A DNA stretch of 64,000 nucleotides, taken from NCBI GenBank assembly GCA_963664595.2, contig CAXXOK010000007.1, positions 186,001-250,000 on the forward strand, in the 5' to 3' direction. A model generated the notes under the pieces. The model saw only the letters and a list, made by a program, of their open reading frames with translations. It was not told the origin of the DNA and did not search any database. The stretch is from CAXXOK01 sp963664595 (GTDB lineage Bacteria; Bacillota; Clostridia; Christensenellales; Aristaeellaceae). This document shows positions 42,088 through 50,322 of this stretch, piece after piece. Every line of letters begins with the position of its first letter. Position 1 is the stretch's first letter. The position numbers and the translations under genes are program-made.

Positions 42088-43168
42088 AGCCCGGTGGATA
42101 GATTACAGGGGTGTCTGGCGCATTGACGTCCAGACGGATGGGCGCCGGAAGGTCTTCTATTCGTCCGTAAAAGGTCGCAAAGGTAAAATCGCCTGCGAAC
42201 GCAAGGCAGATGAATGGCTGGAAAACAACAGCGATTTTCTATCAAATCCTCGGCTGGAAGATCTCTGGAATGATCACCTGAAAGAGGTTCAGCGGACCAC
42301 CAGCGAAGCGAATTATATCAAAATTGAATCAATCGGCCGGCTATACCTGCTGCCGGAGCTCAGGAACAAGCGCATCGCGACCATCACGATTCAGCATTGG
42401 CAAAACTGTATCACAGCGGCCGGTGAAAAGGGCCTGTCAAAAAAGACCTGTGAGAATATACGCGGAACGATTACGTCCTTGTACCGCTATGCTCGGAAGA
42501 ACCGCGTAGATATGGAACGTCCGGAGTTGCTTGCTATCCCTCGTAACGCCCCAGTAGGTCAACGGAAGATCCTGCAGCCGGACCAGCTGAAAACGCTGTT
42601 TCATACTGACTGGATCACTCATTGGGGAAAGAAGGAGCCCTGCTTTTATATCCATGCCTGGCGGTTTATCGTACTCACAGGGCTACGCCGTGGCGAGCTG
42701 TGCGGGCTTCAATGGGAAGACATCCAGAATAACATCCTGCATATAAAGCGCTCTATTTCCTCAACCCAAAAAGTAACCCAGGGGAAGAACGAGAACGCAC
42801 GGCGTTACATTGTCCTTTCCAGCCTTATGCTATCAGAAATTGAGGCGCAGAAGGCATTGCTAAAAAAAGCCGGAATTATAACCCCGTGGATTTTCCCCTC
42901 ACCTGCTGGCAGCGTAATCAATACTAATAACCTGTATAACCAGTGGCAATCCTACCGTGATCAGCATGGTATCGAAAGCAGTATTCACGAGCTGCGGCAT
43001 ACTATGATATCCGTAGTGAAATCGGATATACCGGAACCCTTACTTAAGCCAATGGTCGGGCACTCTAAAGCTATGGATACGGGCATATATCAACATGTTG
43101 TTGATGGTGATGCCGAGAGAGCTTCTGCAATGGTTGACAACGTGTTCCTAAGGATACTTGATCTGTAA
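42074..43168 (+). CDS. int: Prophage integrase, tyrosine recombinase
   Basis: 364 aa. An N-terminal AP2/arm-binding-like part (WIDYRGVWRIDVQTDGRRKVFYSSVKG), SAM-like core-binding domain (about 65-155), and catalytic domain with R in GLRRGELCGLQWEDI, H-x-x-R in IHELRHTMIS, and Y in GHSKAMDTGIYQHV. It recombines attP with the 3' end of ssrA. The right attachment site is 2 kb away, with cargo genes in between. Confidence 0.92.
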   Translation: MRKNEARWIDYRGVWRIDVQTDGRRKVFYSSVKGRKGKIACERKADEWLENNSDFLSNPRLEDLWNDHLKEVQRTTSEANYIKIESIGRLYLLPELRNKRIATITIQHWQNCITAAGEKGLSKKTCENIRGTITSLYRYARKNRVDMERPELLAIPRNAPVGQRKILQPDQLKTLFHTDWITHWGKKEPCFYIHAWRFIVLTGLRRGELCGLQWEDIQNNILHIKRSISSTQKVTQGKNENARRYIVLSSLMLSEIEAQKALLKKAGIITPWIFPSPAGSVINTNNLYNQWQSYRDQHGIESSIHELRHTMISVVKSDIPEPLLKPMVGHSKAMDTGIYQHVVDGDAERASAMVDNVFLRILDL

Positions 43169-43383
43169 AACGCAAGGGAAAAGCGCTGTTCTTATAATGT
43201 AAAACGTTTATGGGATCACCTGTGGCATTGACAGAATCACGAAATCATGTGTAACCCCCGTCCTTCATATACGAAGAGTGGGTTTATTATATCATGTGAT
43301 CGTAAACCATATTGACAAGTTACTTGTATACGTTTACAGTAATACTAGATACAGCTAATCGATATTTTAAGGCAGGCGATAGT

Positions 43384-44175
43384 ATGAATAACATGATGAA
43401 TGTTTGTTATGACAATACATTTTTAAAGCAAGTAATTTTTCGGATTGATTTTGCTAAACCAATATCTAGTGAAAAAATATTTTGCGAAAGTATTGTTGCT
43501 GCCATCCAAACAGCATATCCGAGAATTCATAAAGAAGAGATTATAAGATTTGGGCAAATCAAAGTTGATGTAAAACGTGGAGCAGTCAGCGATTGCATTT
43601 CACAAGACGTATCCGAGGGTAGACAAAAGACTTTTATCAGCGAAAATCAAATGAATAAGCTAGTACTGGCAAATAACTATATTATATTTGAAACAAATAA
43701 ATATGGATCATATGAAAGCCTCAGGACAGCAGCCCTTGTTATCCTAAGTGCCATTTTTGAAATCGATGATGTTGTTGTCGCAAGAATCGGATTAAGATAC
43801 ATAAACATATTCAATAGCCCTGATAATGCAAAGATAACTAAGACTATGTTTGTGCCAACTATTAGAGCGACTATGAACCCTAAACCTCTTGACTTGAGTG
43901 ATTTGTATGTTCCAGTTCGTTCAATTACTCTGACTGAATACCGATATAATGATATTAGGATAAACTACAGAAGTGGAATATTAAACCAAGCATTTCCTGC
44001 AAGAATGAAAAACGATAGCTATATCATAGATGTTGATTGTTTTGTTGAGGGAGGGATTTCATGTAAAAATGATGTCTATGGATTTTTAGAAGAAGGACAT
44101 GCTGCTATTCAGAGTATGTTTGAAAAGTCAATCACTGATGATATGAGAAAGATAATGGGAACCAAGAATGAATAG
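43384..44175 (+). CDS. TIGR04255-like protein (cargo, first gene of a trio)
   Basis: About 263 aa from MNNMMNVCYDNTFLKQVIFR. The opening strand pattern (LKQVIFRIDFAKPI), a middle YIIFETNKYGSYESLRTAALVILSAIFEIDDVVVARIGLRYIN, and a late LNQAFPARMKNDSYIIDVDCFVEGGISC match the TIGR04255 type as I remember it: a ~250-aa family of unknown function common in mobile and defence-rich loci. Very AT-rich; overlaps the next start by 8 bp. The 215 bp before it hold no gene. Confidence 0.6.
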   Translation: MNNMMNVCYDNTFLKQVIFRIDFAKPISSEKIFCESIVAAIQTAYPRIHKEEIIRFGQIKVDVKRGAVSDCISQDVSEGRQKTFISENQMNKLVLANNYIIFETNKYGSYESLRTAALVILSAIFEIDDVVVARIGLRYINIFNSPDNAKITKTMFVPTIRATMNPKPLDLSDLYVPVRSITLTEYRYNDIRINYRSGILNQAFPARMKNDSYIIDVDCFVEGGISCKNDVYGFLEEGHAAIQSMFEKSITDDMRKIMGTKNE

Positions 44176-44413
44176 TAATACTGAAAATTCTGATGAACTC
44201 AAACAAACTGAAACAAGCAATCAATTATATGATCAAGCAATATTTCAAGACGGAAGTATTCCTGAAGACACAACATCAATTGATATGGCTTATGGAATTA
44301 CCTCCTCAAGCGATGCACAGATAAGTGAAGCATACTCCGCTCAACCAATTTATCAGAAGGGAAAAATCATATCGTGTAGTCGTACAGTGTTTTATAAACC
44401 ACAAAGTAGGTGA
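44168..44413 (+). CDS. Small acidic protein (cargo, second gene of the trio)
   Basis: 81 aa, MNSNTENSDELKQTETSNQL onward, rich in Ser, Asp, Glu and Gln and probably disordered, ending SCSRTVFYKPQSR. It overlaps both neighbours (8 bp upstream; its stop lies 4 bp before the next start), so the three are translated as a unit. Confidence 0.5.
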   Translation: MNSNTENSDELKQTETSNQLYDQAIFQDGSIPEDTTSIDMAYGITSSSDAQISEAYSAQPIYQKGKIISCSRTVFYKPQSR

Positions 44414-44416
44414 TTG

Positions 44417-45002
44417 TTTGGCATCGGTATCAATAGCATGTTATCCTGAACAGCAGACTGGCGTTAGACAGGGTGATATTTTTTGTGATGTAAAATATTC
44501 ATTCATAGAAAATGATGAAGATGAGCAAATTGAGGTAATAGAATATACTTTTCCATACGCAATTGTTCTAAGCCAATCCTGCGATGTTTTGTATATGGAT
44601 CAGTTTGAGGATAGTACGGCAAAACCCCCATTGAAATTTATGCCTGGAATATTGTTATGTCCCATTTATGATAGTGATAGTGCCAGAAAAGCATTTCATT
44701 TAAGCGATGTCTATGAAAAGAGAGGGTATAAACTTCATCCAGAGCAATTATATATATCAGAAGATAAAACTTTTGCAAATAGAGACTTGCATGTAAGGTT
44801 TCATGCGCTAGCTGTTCGCGATGAGAAAGGAAAAAGTATCATTGATGATTCAGTGATAGATTTTAAGCATATATTTACTGTTCCGATGAGTTATTTGAAA
44901 AGAATAAGCCATAATCAACGATTATGTTCGCTTAGACCATTATATGCTACTCAAATTGCAAATAAGCTTTACTCATATTTAGCTCGTGTTGGTCTTCCGT
45001 AA
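44417..45002 (+). CDS. Unknown protein with SQSCDV motif (cargo, third gene of the trio)
   Basis: About 194 aa from a TTG at 44417 after TAGGTGATT; an ATG at 44325 would overlap the second gene heavily. Visible: a beta-rich start (MASVSIACYPEQQTGVRQGD), FPYAIVLSQSCDVLYMDQFED with a cysteine that could be catalytic or metal-binding, and a helical end (HIFTVPMSYLKRISHNQRLCSLRPLYATQIANKLYSYL). The (I/V)LSQSCDV pattern is known to me from proteins of mobile islands whose function is unsettled. Confidence 0.55.
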
Positions 45003-45147
45003 AACGATTAGTAAATCATAAAAAATACTGGGATACTGAAATATTAATAAACAGCAGGCTCCAATAAGAAAAAGGTCAGAGATGGCCGTTTTCTTGTTGA
45101 TGTATTAAACATGGCACGGATCTTTCCACCTTTCCTTCTGTCTTAAT

Positions 45148-45169
45148 AGTGCGGCATTAAGTGCGGCAT
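45148..45169 (+). repeat. Right paired AGTGCGGCAT repeats (putative integrase arm sites)
   Basis: Copies at 45148-45157 and 45160-45169, same orientation as the pair at 10511-10531. They are the only sequence shared by the two prophage ends apart from the attachment core. Confidence 0.6.
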
Positions 45170-45182
45170 TAATATAGTTAAA

Positions 45183-45210
45183 CGCCCATGAAACCTATAT
45201 TTCATGGGCG
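45183..45210 (-). terminator. Hairpin downstream of ssrA, supplied by the prophage
   Basis: An 11-bp perfect stem (CGCCCATGAAA/TTTCATGGGCG) with a 6-base loop; on the minus strand it is followed by TTTAACTATATT. It lies 7 bases beyond the ssrA CCA end, inside prophage DNA, and probably terminates ssrA. Confidence 0.7.
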
Positions 45211-45217
45211 CTTCAAG

Positions 45218-45243
45218 TGGTGGAGATGAGGGGAGTCGAACCC
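45218..45243. repeat. attR of the prophage (ssrA 3' end)
   Basis: The functional copy of the attachment core, being the end of ssrA itself (T-arm through CCA). It matches 10382-10407 over 26 bases and 4741-4764 over 24. Confidence 0.88.
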
Positions 45244-45564
45244 CTGTCCGAAAGCATGCCGATCAGGTTTTCTCCGAGCGCAGTCCAGTATTTAGATTTC
45301 CCTCAAGCAAACGCCGCTGGACGGGCTTAAGCCTTTGGTAGCTTCATCATTACGGGCGCCGCTGCAAAGCTTAGGCGGAACTCGTTCCCTGCGTGAATGA
45401 CGCCGATGGTCGGGCCCACAGGTAACCCGGATCGACGCACGGCATTAAGCCGCGAAAGCTAACTGATTGTTGTCAGTTCATTATTGTTCCCGTTTTTACG
45501 CGGTTCAGGGCCGCGGCTCGCTTACCCAACCTTCAAAAACCCCCGTCGAAACCGAAACATCCCC
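45218..45564 (-). ncRNA. ssrA: tmRNA (transfer-messenger RNA)
   Basis: Minus-strand RNA of ~347 nt. Its 5' end GGGGATG pairs with CATCTCC before the encoded ACCA end. GGTTTCGACGGGGG near the 5' end is the conserved D-like region, and GGGGTTCGACTCCCC is the T-arm. The tag frame reads (T)DNNQLAFAA then TAA, with the expected hydrophobic end. It rescues stalled ribosomes and tags proteins for degradation. It lies 6 bp downstream of smpB, its partner, and is the integration target of at least two elements yet remains complete. Confidence 0.95.
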
Positions 45565-45570
45565 ATGTGT

Positions 45571-46038
45571 TCAGCTGTTCCGCTGGGAAAAGGCGCGTTC
45601 CATTTCGCGCTGAGCGTCGCGCTTTGCTTCGCTGTCGCGCTTGTCGTGCAGCTGCTTGCCCTTACACAGGCCAAGCTCAAGTTTTACCAGTCCGTCCTTG
45701 AGATACACCTTCAGCGGAATCAGCGCGTAGCCCTTGCGGCTTACCAGGCCATCCAGCTTTCGAATCTCGTTGCGGTGCATCAGAAGCTTTTTGGGGCGCA
45801 GTGGATCGGAATTGAAAATGTTGCCCTCTTTGTATGGGCTGATGTGCATGCCCTCGACAAACATTTCACCGCCGCGTACCAGGCAGAAGCTCTCTTTCAA
45901 ATTGATCCGCCCGTCGCGTACGCTTTTCACCTCTGTACCGCGTAAACTCAGCCCACATTCATACCGGTCCTCCACGAAGAAATCGTGAAAGGCTTTCTTG
46001 TTGTTGGCGATGGGCTTAATGCCTTTTTGTCGCGGCAC
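45571..46038 (-). CDS. smpB: SsrA-binding protein
   Basis: 155 aa: IANNKKAFHDFFVEDRYECGLSLRGTEVKSVRDGRINLKESFCLV is the signature of SmpB; DPLRPKKLLMHRNEI and a basic C-terminal tail (KRDAQREMERAFSQRN) complete it. It binds tmRNA and guides it into stalled ribosomes. The gene ends 6 bp before the tmRNA 5' end, so the two probably share a transcript. Confidence 0.96.
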   Translation of the reverse strand: MPRQKGIKPIANNKKAFHDFFVEDRYECGLSLRGTEVKSVRDGRINLKESFCLVRGGEMFVEGMHISPYKEGNIFNSDPLRPKKLLMHRNEIRKLDGLVSRKGYALIPLKVYLKDGLVKLELGLCKGKQLHDKRDSEAKRDAQREMERAFSQRNS

Positions 46039-46174
46039 AAAGCATCCTCCCCTGTGTTACGATTGCATGTTTCATCAAATCTTAACATGCAGTTCATTAT
46101 ACCATAATTCCCGGCGGTTGCAAAGATACAACCCGTCCCTTATAATGAATTATAGCCTTGAAGGAGGTACACAT

Positions 46175-47467
46175 ATGTCAGTTGAAACGATCCGTACCAT
46201 GTCCCAAAGCGCCCGGCGTGCGGGTCTTTTACTATCGTCCTCCAGTTTGGAGCAGCGCAATGCCGCGCTGCTCAGCGTGGCGGACGCCATTCAGGCGCAC
46301 CTGCCGGAGATTTTTGAAGCCAACGAGCTGGATATGCAGGCCGCCGCAAGCGAAAAGCTGACAGCGCCCTTGCTGAGCCGTTTGCGCTTTTCCGAAAGCA
46401 AAGCCCAGCGCGTGATCGACGGGCTGACCGCCCTTGCCAAGCTGCCCGATCCGCTGGGCCGCGTGCTGTATGCCAACGAGCTGGCCGAAGGGCTCACGCT
46501 GTACCGCACCACCTGCCCCATCGGCGTGCTCGGCGTGATCTTTGAAAGCCGCCCCGACGCACTGGTGCAGATCTCCTCGCTGTGCCTCAAATCCGGCAAC
46601 GCGCTGCTGCTCAAGGGCGGGCGCGAGGCTATGCGCACCAACCAGGCGCTGCACAGCGCCATTCTGGAGGGCACCCGCAAGGCGGGCATCCCCGAGGGTT
46701 GGTGCCATCTGCTGCAAACCCGCGAGGATGTCAGCGAAATGCTCAAGCAGGACGATTGCCTGGATTTGATCATTCCGCGCGGCTCCAAAGAGTTTGTACG
46801 CTATATTATGAACAATTCCAACATCCCTGTGCTCGGCCATGCCGACGGCATATGCCACGTGTATGTGGATAAAGGCGCCGATTTGGATATGGCGCTCAAG
46901 GTGGTGCTGGATTCCAAGGCCTACCGCTTTCCCGTGTGCAACGCCGCCGAAACGCTGCTGGTGCACCGCGACTGCATCAGCGATTTTCTGCCCGTGGCCG
47001 CCGTGGCGCTCAAAACGAAAAACGTGGAGATCCGCGGTGATGAAACCACCTTCGGGCTGATCGAGTGCAAGGCCGCCACCGAGGAGGACTGGTCCACAGA
47101 ATATCTGGACGGCATTCTTTCCGTCAAGGTTGTGGACAGTCTGGACGAGGCCATTGACCACATCAACCGCTACGGCTCCGGCCATACCGACAGCATCATC
47201 TCCCGCGACGCAGCAGCCATCGAACGCTTTATGGCGCTGGTGGACAGCGCCGATGTGTTCGCCAACTGCTCCACGCAGCTTGCGGACGGCTTTATGTTCG
47301 GCCTGGGCGCGGAGGTGGGCATCGCAACGGGCAAGCTGCACGCCCGGGGCCCCATGGGGCTGGAAGGCTTGTGCACCTATAAATATAAGCTCTATGGCAA
47401 GGGGCACACTCTGGCCGATATCAACGACGGTAAAACGCCGCTTATTCACAAACGGCTGGATCTGTAG
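46175..47467 (+). CDS. proA: Gamma-glutamyl phosphate reductase
   Basis: 430 aa, normal for ProA. AAGGAGGT precedes the ATG by 6-7 bases. Aldehyde-dehydrogenase fold with LCLKSGNALLLKGGREAMRTN, VLDSKAYRFPVCNAAETLLV (catalytic Cys in the PVCNAAET motif) and MFGLGAEVGIATGKLHARGPMGLEGLCTYKY. It makes glutamate semialdehyde for proline. proB is not adjacent in this window. Confidence 0.96.
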   Translation: MSVETIRTMSQSARRAGLLLSSSSLEQRNAALLSVADAIQAHLPEIFEANELDMQAAASEKLTAPLLSRLRFSESKAQRVIDGLTALAKLPDPLGRVLYANELAEGLTLYRTTCPIGVLGVIFESRPDALVQISSLCLKSGNALLLKGGREAMRTNQALHSAILEGTRKAGIPEGWCHLLQTREDVSEMLKQDDCLDLIIPRGSKEFVRYIMNNSNIPVLGHADGICHVYVDKGADLDMALKVVLDSKAYRFPVCNAAETLLVHRDCISDFLPVAAVALKTKNVEIRGDETTFGLIECKAATEEDWSTEYLDGILSVKVVDSLDEAIDHINRYGSGHTDSIISRDAAAIERFMALVDSADVFANCSTQLADGFMFGLGAEVGIATGKLHARGPMGLEGLCTYKYKLYGKGHTLADINDGKTPLIHKRLDL

Positions 47468-47481
47468 CAGGAGGTAATTTT

Positions 47482-48396
47482 TTGGATCAGATCATCCGGA
47501 TCGAAAACCTAAGCAAATCCTACGGCGATGTGCAGGCCGTAAAGGACCTCAGCTTTTTCGTGGAAAAGGGAAAGCTGTTTGCTTTTCTCGGCCCCAACGG
47601 CGCGGGCAAGAGCACCACGATTGATATTATCTGCACCTTTCTGAAACCAAACGCTGGCACTGTACATGTGAATGGTTTCACGCTGGGCAAGCAGGACGAC
47701 GAAATCCGTCAGTCCATCGGCGTGGTATTTCAGGACGGGCTGCTGGACAACCTGCTTACAGTGGAAGAAAACCTGTATGTACGCGGAGCGTTGTACGGCC
47801 TTACGGGCAAGGGGCTGAAGGAAGCCGTTTCCTACGCCATCACCTCCGTAGGCATTCAGCCGATCGTCGGCCGCCGCTACGGCAAGCTATCCGGCGGACA
47901 ACGCCGAAGGGCGGATATCGCCCGCGCGCTGCTTACCCGGCCGCAGATCCTGTTTTTGGATGAGCCCACTACCGGGCTGGATCCGCACACCCGCCGCGCG
48001 GTGTGGGACACCATCCAGGCGCTGCAAAAATCCACGGGCATGACCGTGTTTCTCACCACCCACTACATGGAGGAAGCCGACAGCGCCGATTACGTGATCG
48101 TGATCGATAACGGCCGGATCGCCGCCAAGGGCACGCCCATGGCGCTGTGCGCGCAGTACGCCCAGGATAAGCTGCGGCTCAATTGCACGGACATGGACAA
48201 GGGCAAGGCCTATCTGGACGCACAGAGCATCCGCTATACGCAGATTGCCGACAATCTGGTGGTGCCGATCCGCAATCCCTTTGAAGCGCTGCCCATCATC
48301 GAAGGCTGCCGCGAGCACCTGAGAACCTTCGAGGTTACTGTCGGCTCCATGGACGACGCATTCCTCGGCATTACCGGAAAGGAGCTGAGAGAATGA
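47482..48396 (+). CDS. ABC-2 type transporter ATP-binding protein (DrrA-like)
   Basis: 304 aa, TTG start after AGGAGG. Walker A GPNGAGKSTT, signature KLSGGQRRRADIARALL, Walker B ILFLDEPTTGLDP, H-loop FLTTHYMEEAD. The C-terminal ~80 residues are the DrrA-type extension. It drives the permease whose start overlaps its stop (ATGA). Typical cargos are drugs or lipids; the real one is unknown. Confidence 0.92.
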   Translation: MDQIIRIENLSKSYGDVQAVKDLSFFVEKGKLFAFLGPNGAGKSTTIDIICTFLKPNAGTVHVNGFTLGKQDDEIRQSIGVVFQDGLLDNLLTVEENLYVRGALYGLTGKGLKEAVSYAITSVGIQPIVGRRYGKLSGGQRRRADIARALLTRPQILFLDEPTTGLDPHTRRAVWDTIQALQKSTGMTVFLTTHYMEEADSADYVIVIDNGRIAAKGTPMALCAQYAQDKLRLNCTDMDKGKAYLDAQSIRYTQIADNLVVPIRNPFEALPIIEGCREHLRTFEVTVGSMDDAFLGITGKELRE

Positions 48397-49247
48397 TCGG
48401 TTTCACCAAACGCAACCTGCTGGTGTTTTTCCGCGACCGGATGGCCGTGTTCTATTCGCTGCTCGCATCGTTGATCGTGATCGGCCTGTACGCCCTGTTT
48501 CTAGGCAATAACATGGCCTCCTACATGCAATACTTCCCCGACGCCCGCCAGATGGTGGACCGCTGGCTGGTGGCCGGGCTGATATCCATCACCTCCATCA
48601 CCGCCGCCATGGGCGCCTTCGGTGTTATGGTGGATGATAAAGCCAAGCGCATCATCAAGGATTTCTACACCTCCCCCATCCGCCGCTGGAAGCTGATCGG
48701 CGGGTATGTGCTTGGCGCGTTCATCATTGGGGTGATCCTGTCGGTGATCACGCTGGTTGTGGCGCAGTTCTACATTATGGCGCAGGGCGGCACGCTGATG
48801 AGCCTGCCGGAATATACAGAAACCCTGCTGTTGATTTTGCTGGGTACATTTTGCAACACGTCCATGGTGTTCTTCTTTGCCTACTTCTTCACCACGGAAT
48901 CGGCCTTCGGCACCGCGTCCACCCTGCTGGGCACGCTGATCGGTTTTGTGACGGGTATTTATATCCCCATCGGCGTCCTGCCCAACGGGGTGCAATGGGT
49001 GATCAAGCTGTTCCCCACCTCCCACATCGTGGTGCTGCTGCGCCAGGTGATGACGAATTCGTTCTTTGCGTCCTATGCGGCTGCCCTTCCGGAATCCACC
49101 GTCACGGAAATCAAGCAGGAAATGGGCATTGTCTATTTCTTTGGAGATACACAGCTGCCCAACTACGTCAGCCTGTTGATATTAGCCGGGGTCGGTGTGT
49201 TTTTCTGCCTGCTGTCGCTGCTGCATGTAAAACGGAAACGGACGTAA
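48393..49247 (+). CDS. ABC-2 type transporter permease
   Basis: 284 aa with about six transmembrane helices: FYSLLASLIVIGLYALFLG, WLVAGLISITSITAAMG, LGAFIIGVILSVITLVVAQF, LLLILLGTFCNTSMVFFFA, TLLGTLIGFVTGIYIPIGVL (containing the family's G-x-x-x-P-x turn) and YVSLLILAGVGVFFCLL. It forms the export channel with the upstream ATPase. Confidence 0.9.
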   Translation: MIGFTKRNLLVFFRDRMAVFYSLLASLIVIGLYALFLGNNMASYMQYFPDARQMVDRWLVAGLISITSITAAMGAFGVMVDDKAKRIIKDFYTSPIRRWKLIGGYVLGAFIIGVILSVITLVVAQFYIMAQGGTLMSLPEYTETLLLILLGTFCNTSMVFFFAYFFTTESAFGTASTLLGTLIGFVTGIYIPIGVLPNGVQWVIKLFPTSHIVVLLRQVMTNSFFASYAAALPESTVTEIKQEMGIVYFFGDTQLPNYVSLLILAGVGVFFCLLSLLHVKRKRT

Positions 49248-50322
49248 GTATACAACAGTTAGAATAGACCCCGGACAGGTGCTGCGGCAACGTTATGAAA
49301 TCTCTTTTAAAGTCATCGATCACTGGGAATATCTGATGCCGGTGAGTCGTTATTCTCTTGTTGGCTGTCGTTTTCGTGATGTGGTACACGAAATGGCACT
49401 AACGTCACATGTAAAATGGCGCCACAAAGTAGTTTTTGGCTGGGATAAAGCAGTTTTGGCTGCAATAACGCGGTTTGAGATTAAATAATTATTTAGAAAT
49501 TCAATATCGACAGCATCATCAGCATCTACATCAGAGGGATACTTAATCGTCCTGATCTGATGCCCTCTCTTTCTCTTACCTCTATGGAACCATCGGTGTT
49601 TATATGCCCGCCAATGAGCCTATCACTCATTGGCATGGCTATGCCGTTATCCCGTATGCTGCCGTCAACTACATACGGCCCCTTGTCGGCAATGCTTATG
49701 AGCACGCCGCGCATTGGTTTTATGGATGGTGTGTCAGGCTCGATGATCTTGATAGATCCGCAATCCGCAAGGCAATTGATTTGCGGCAGAAACCACGTGC
49801 CGATCTGCGGATATTCCGGCAGCATGAAATGCTCAATCGTGCTGACCATTATCGCAGCAATCTGTAAATGTAGAGCATGCAGAGGATCGCCCCGCGCGGG
49901 ATCCTCTTTCGCGCTGCCTCCTGCTTATCGATTACCGCACCAGTTCACTCCTTTAATCACCACGAAACGATTAATCTCAGCTTCATCTATGATGATCAAC
50001 CTGTTTGAGCCTGAAAGCGGGTCAACCAACCTATTTATCATCACCCACCCGCGGCTTTCCGGGCGGGAACCCTGTAATGCTTTTTAGCGAGCTTTCAGGG
50101 TAATATTCGTATGGAAATTTACATTTCAGTTCATCCGAAGATTAATCAATGGAGCTCTCCCTATTGCTCAGTCGGCAAACAATCGCTGCTGCTTCTGTGA
50201 GGGGCCAAAATTGATATTACAAATCCGGTATTTTTTATAGTAAGCACATTTTATGTTTTTATAATATGAATAGAGAAATACATCTGTTCAAACGGATAGA
50301 TGTACACAATGGAGGTATTCCT
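49248..50322. other. Long interval without a confident gene
   Basis: Only weak frames: a 69-aa + strand ORF (49279-49488) and a 107-aa minus-strand ORF (49526-49849). A hairpin, AGAGGATC/GATCCTCT at 49881-49907, may be a terminator. The FAD-oxidoreductase gene begins at 50323. The composition suggests decayed coding sequence. Confidence 0.5.
49526..49849 (-). CDS. Doubtful ORF of unknown function
   Basis: 107 aa, MVSTIEHFMLPEYPQIGTWF onward, with MRGVLISIADKGPYVVDG and SDRLIGGHINTDGSIEVRER. It reads more protein-like than the overlapping + strand frame, but no ribosome site is evident and the end looks truncated. Possibly a fragment. Confidence 0.3.
   Translation of the reverse strand: MVSTIEHFMLPEYPQIGTWFLPQINCLADCGSIKIIEPDTPSIKPMRGVLISIADKGPYVVDGSIRDNGIAMPMSDRLIGGHINTDGSIEVREREGIRSGRLSIPLM

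Larger units (their letters stand above)
10382..45243. mobile_element. Element B: complete HK97-type siphovirus prophage integrated in ssrA
   Basis: Bounded by 26-bp ssrA-end repeats with paired AGTGCGGCAT repeats just inside both ends. It has integrase, repressor/Cro pair, replication-like gene, terminase, portal, protease, capsid, connectors, tail genes, holin and endolysin, all apparently intact. The late genes run on the minus strand toward the left end. Accessory genes cluster at both ends and beside the switch. Confidence 0.93.

Noticed and set aside
46232..47449. 405-aa open frame on the minus strand
   Set aside because: Antisense of proA; His/Gln/Ala-rich shadow composition.
49560..50087. 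175-aa + strand frame
   Set aside because: Ser/Pro/Arg-rich sequence without ribosome site; the opposite strand reads more like protein, though also doubtful.
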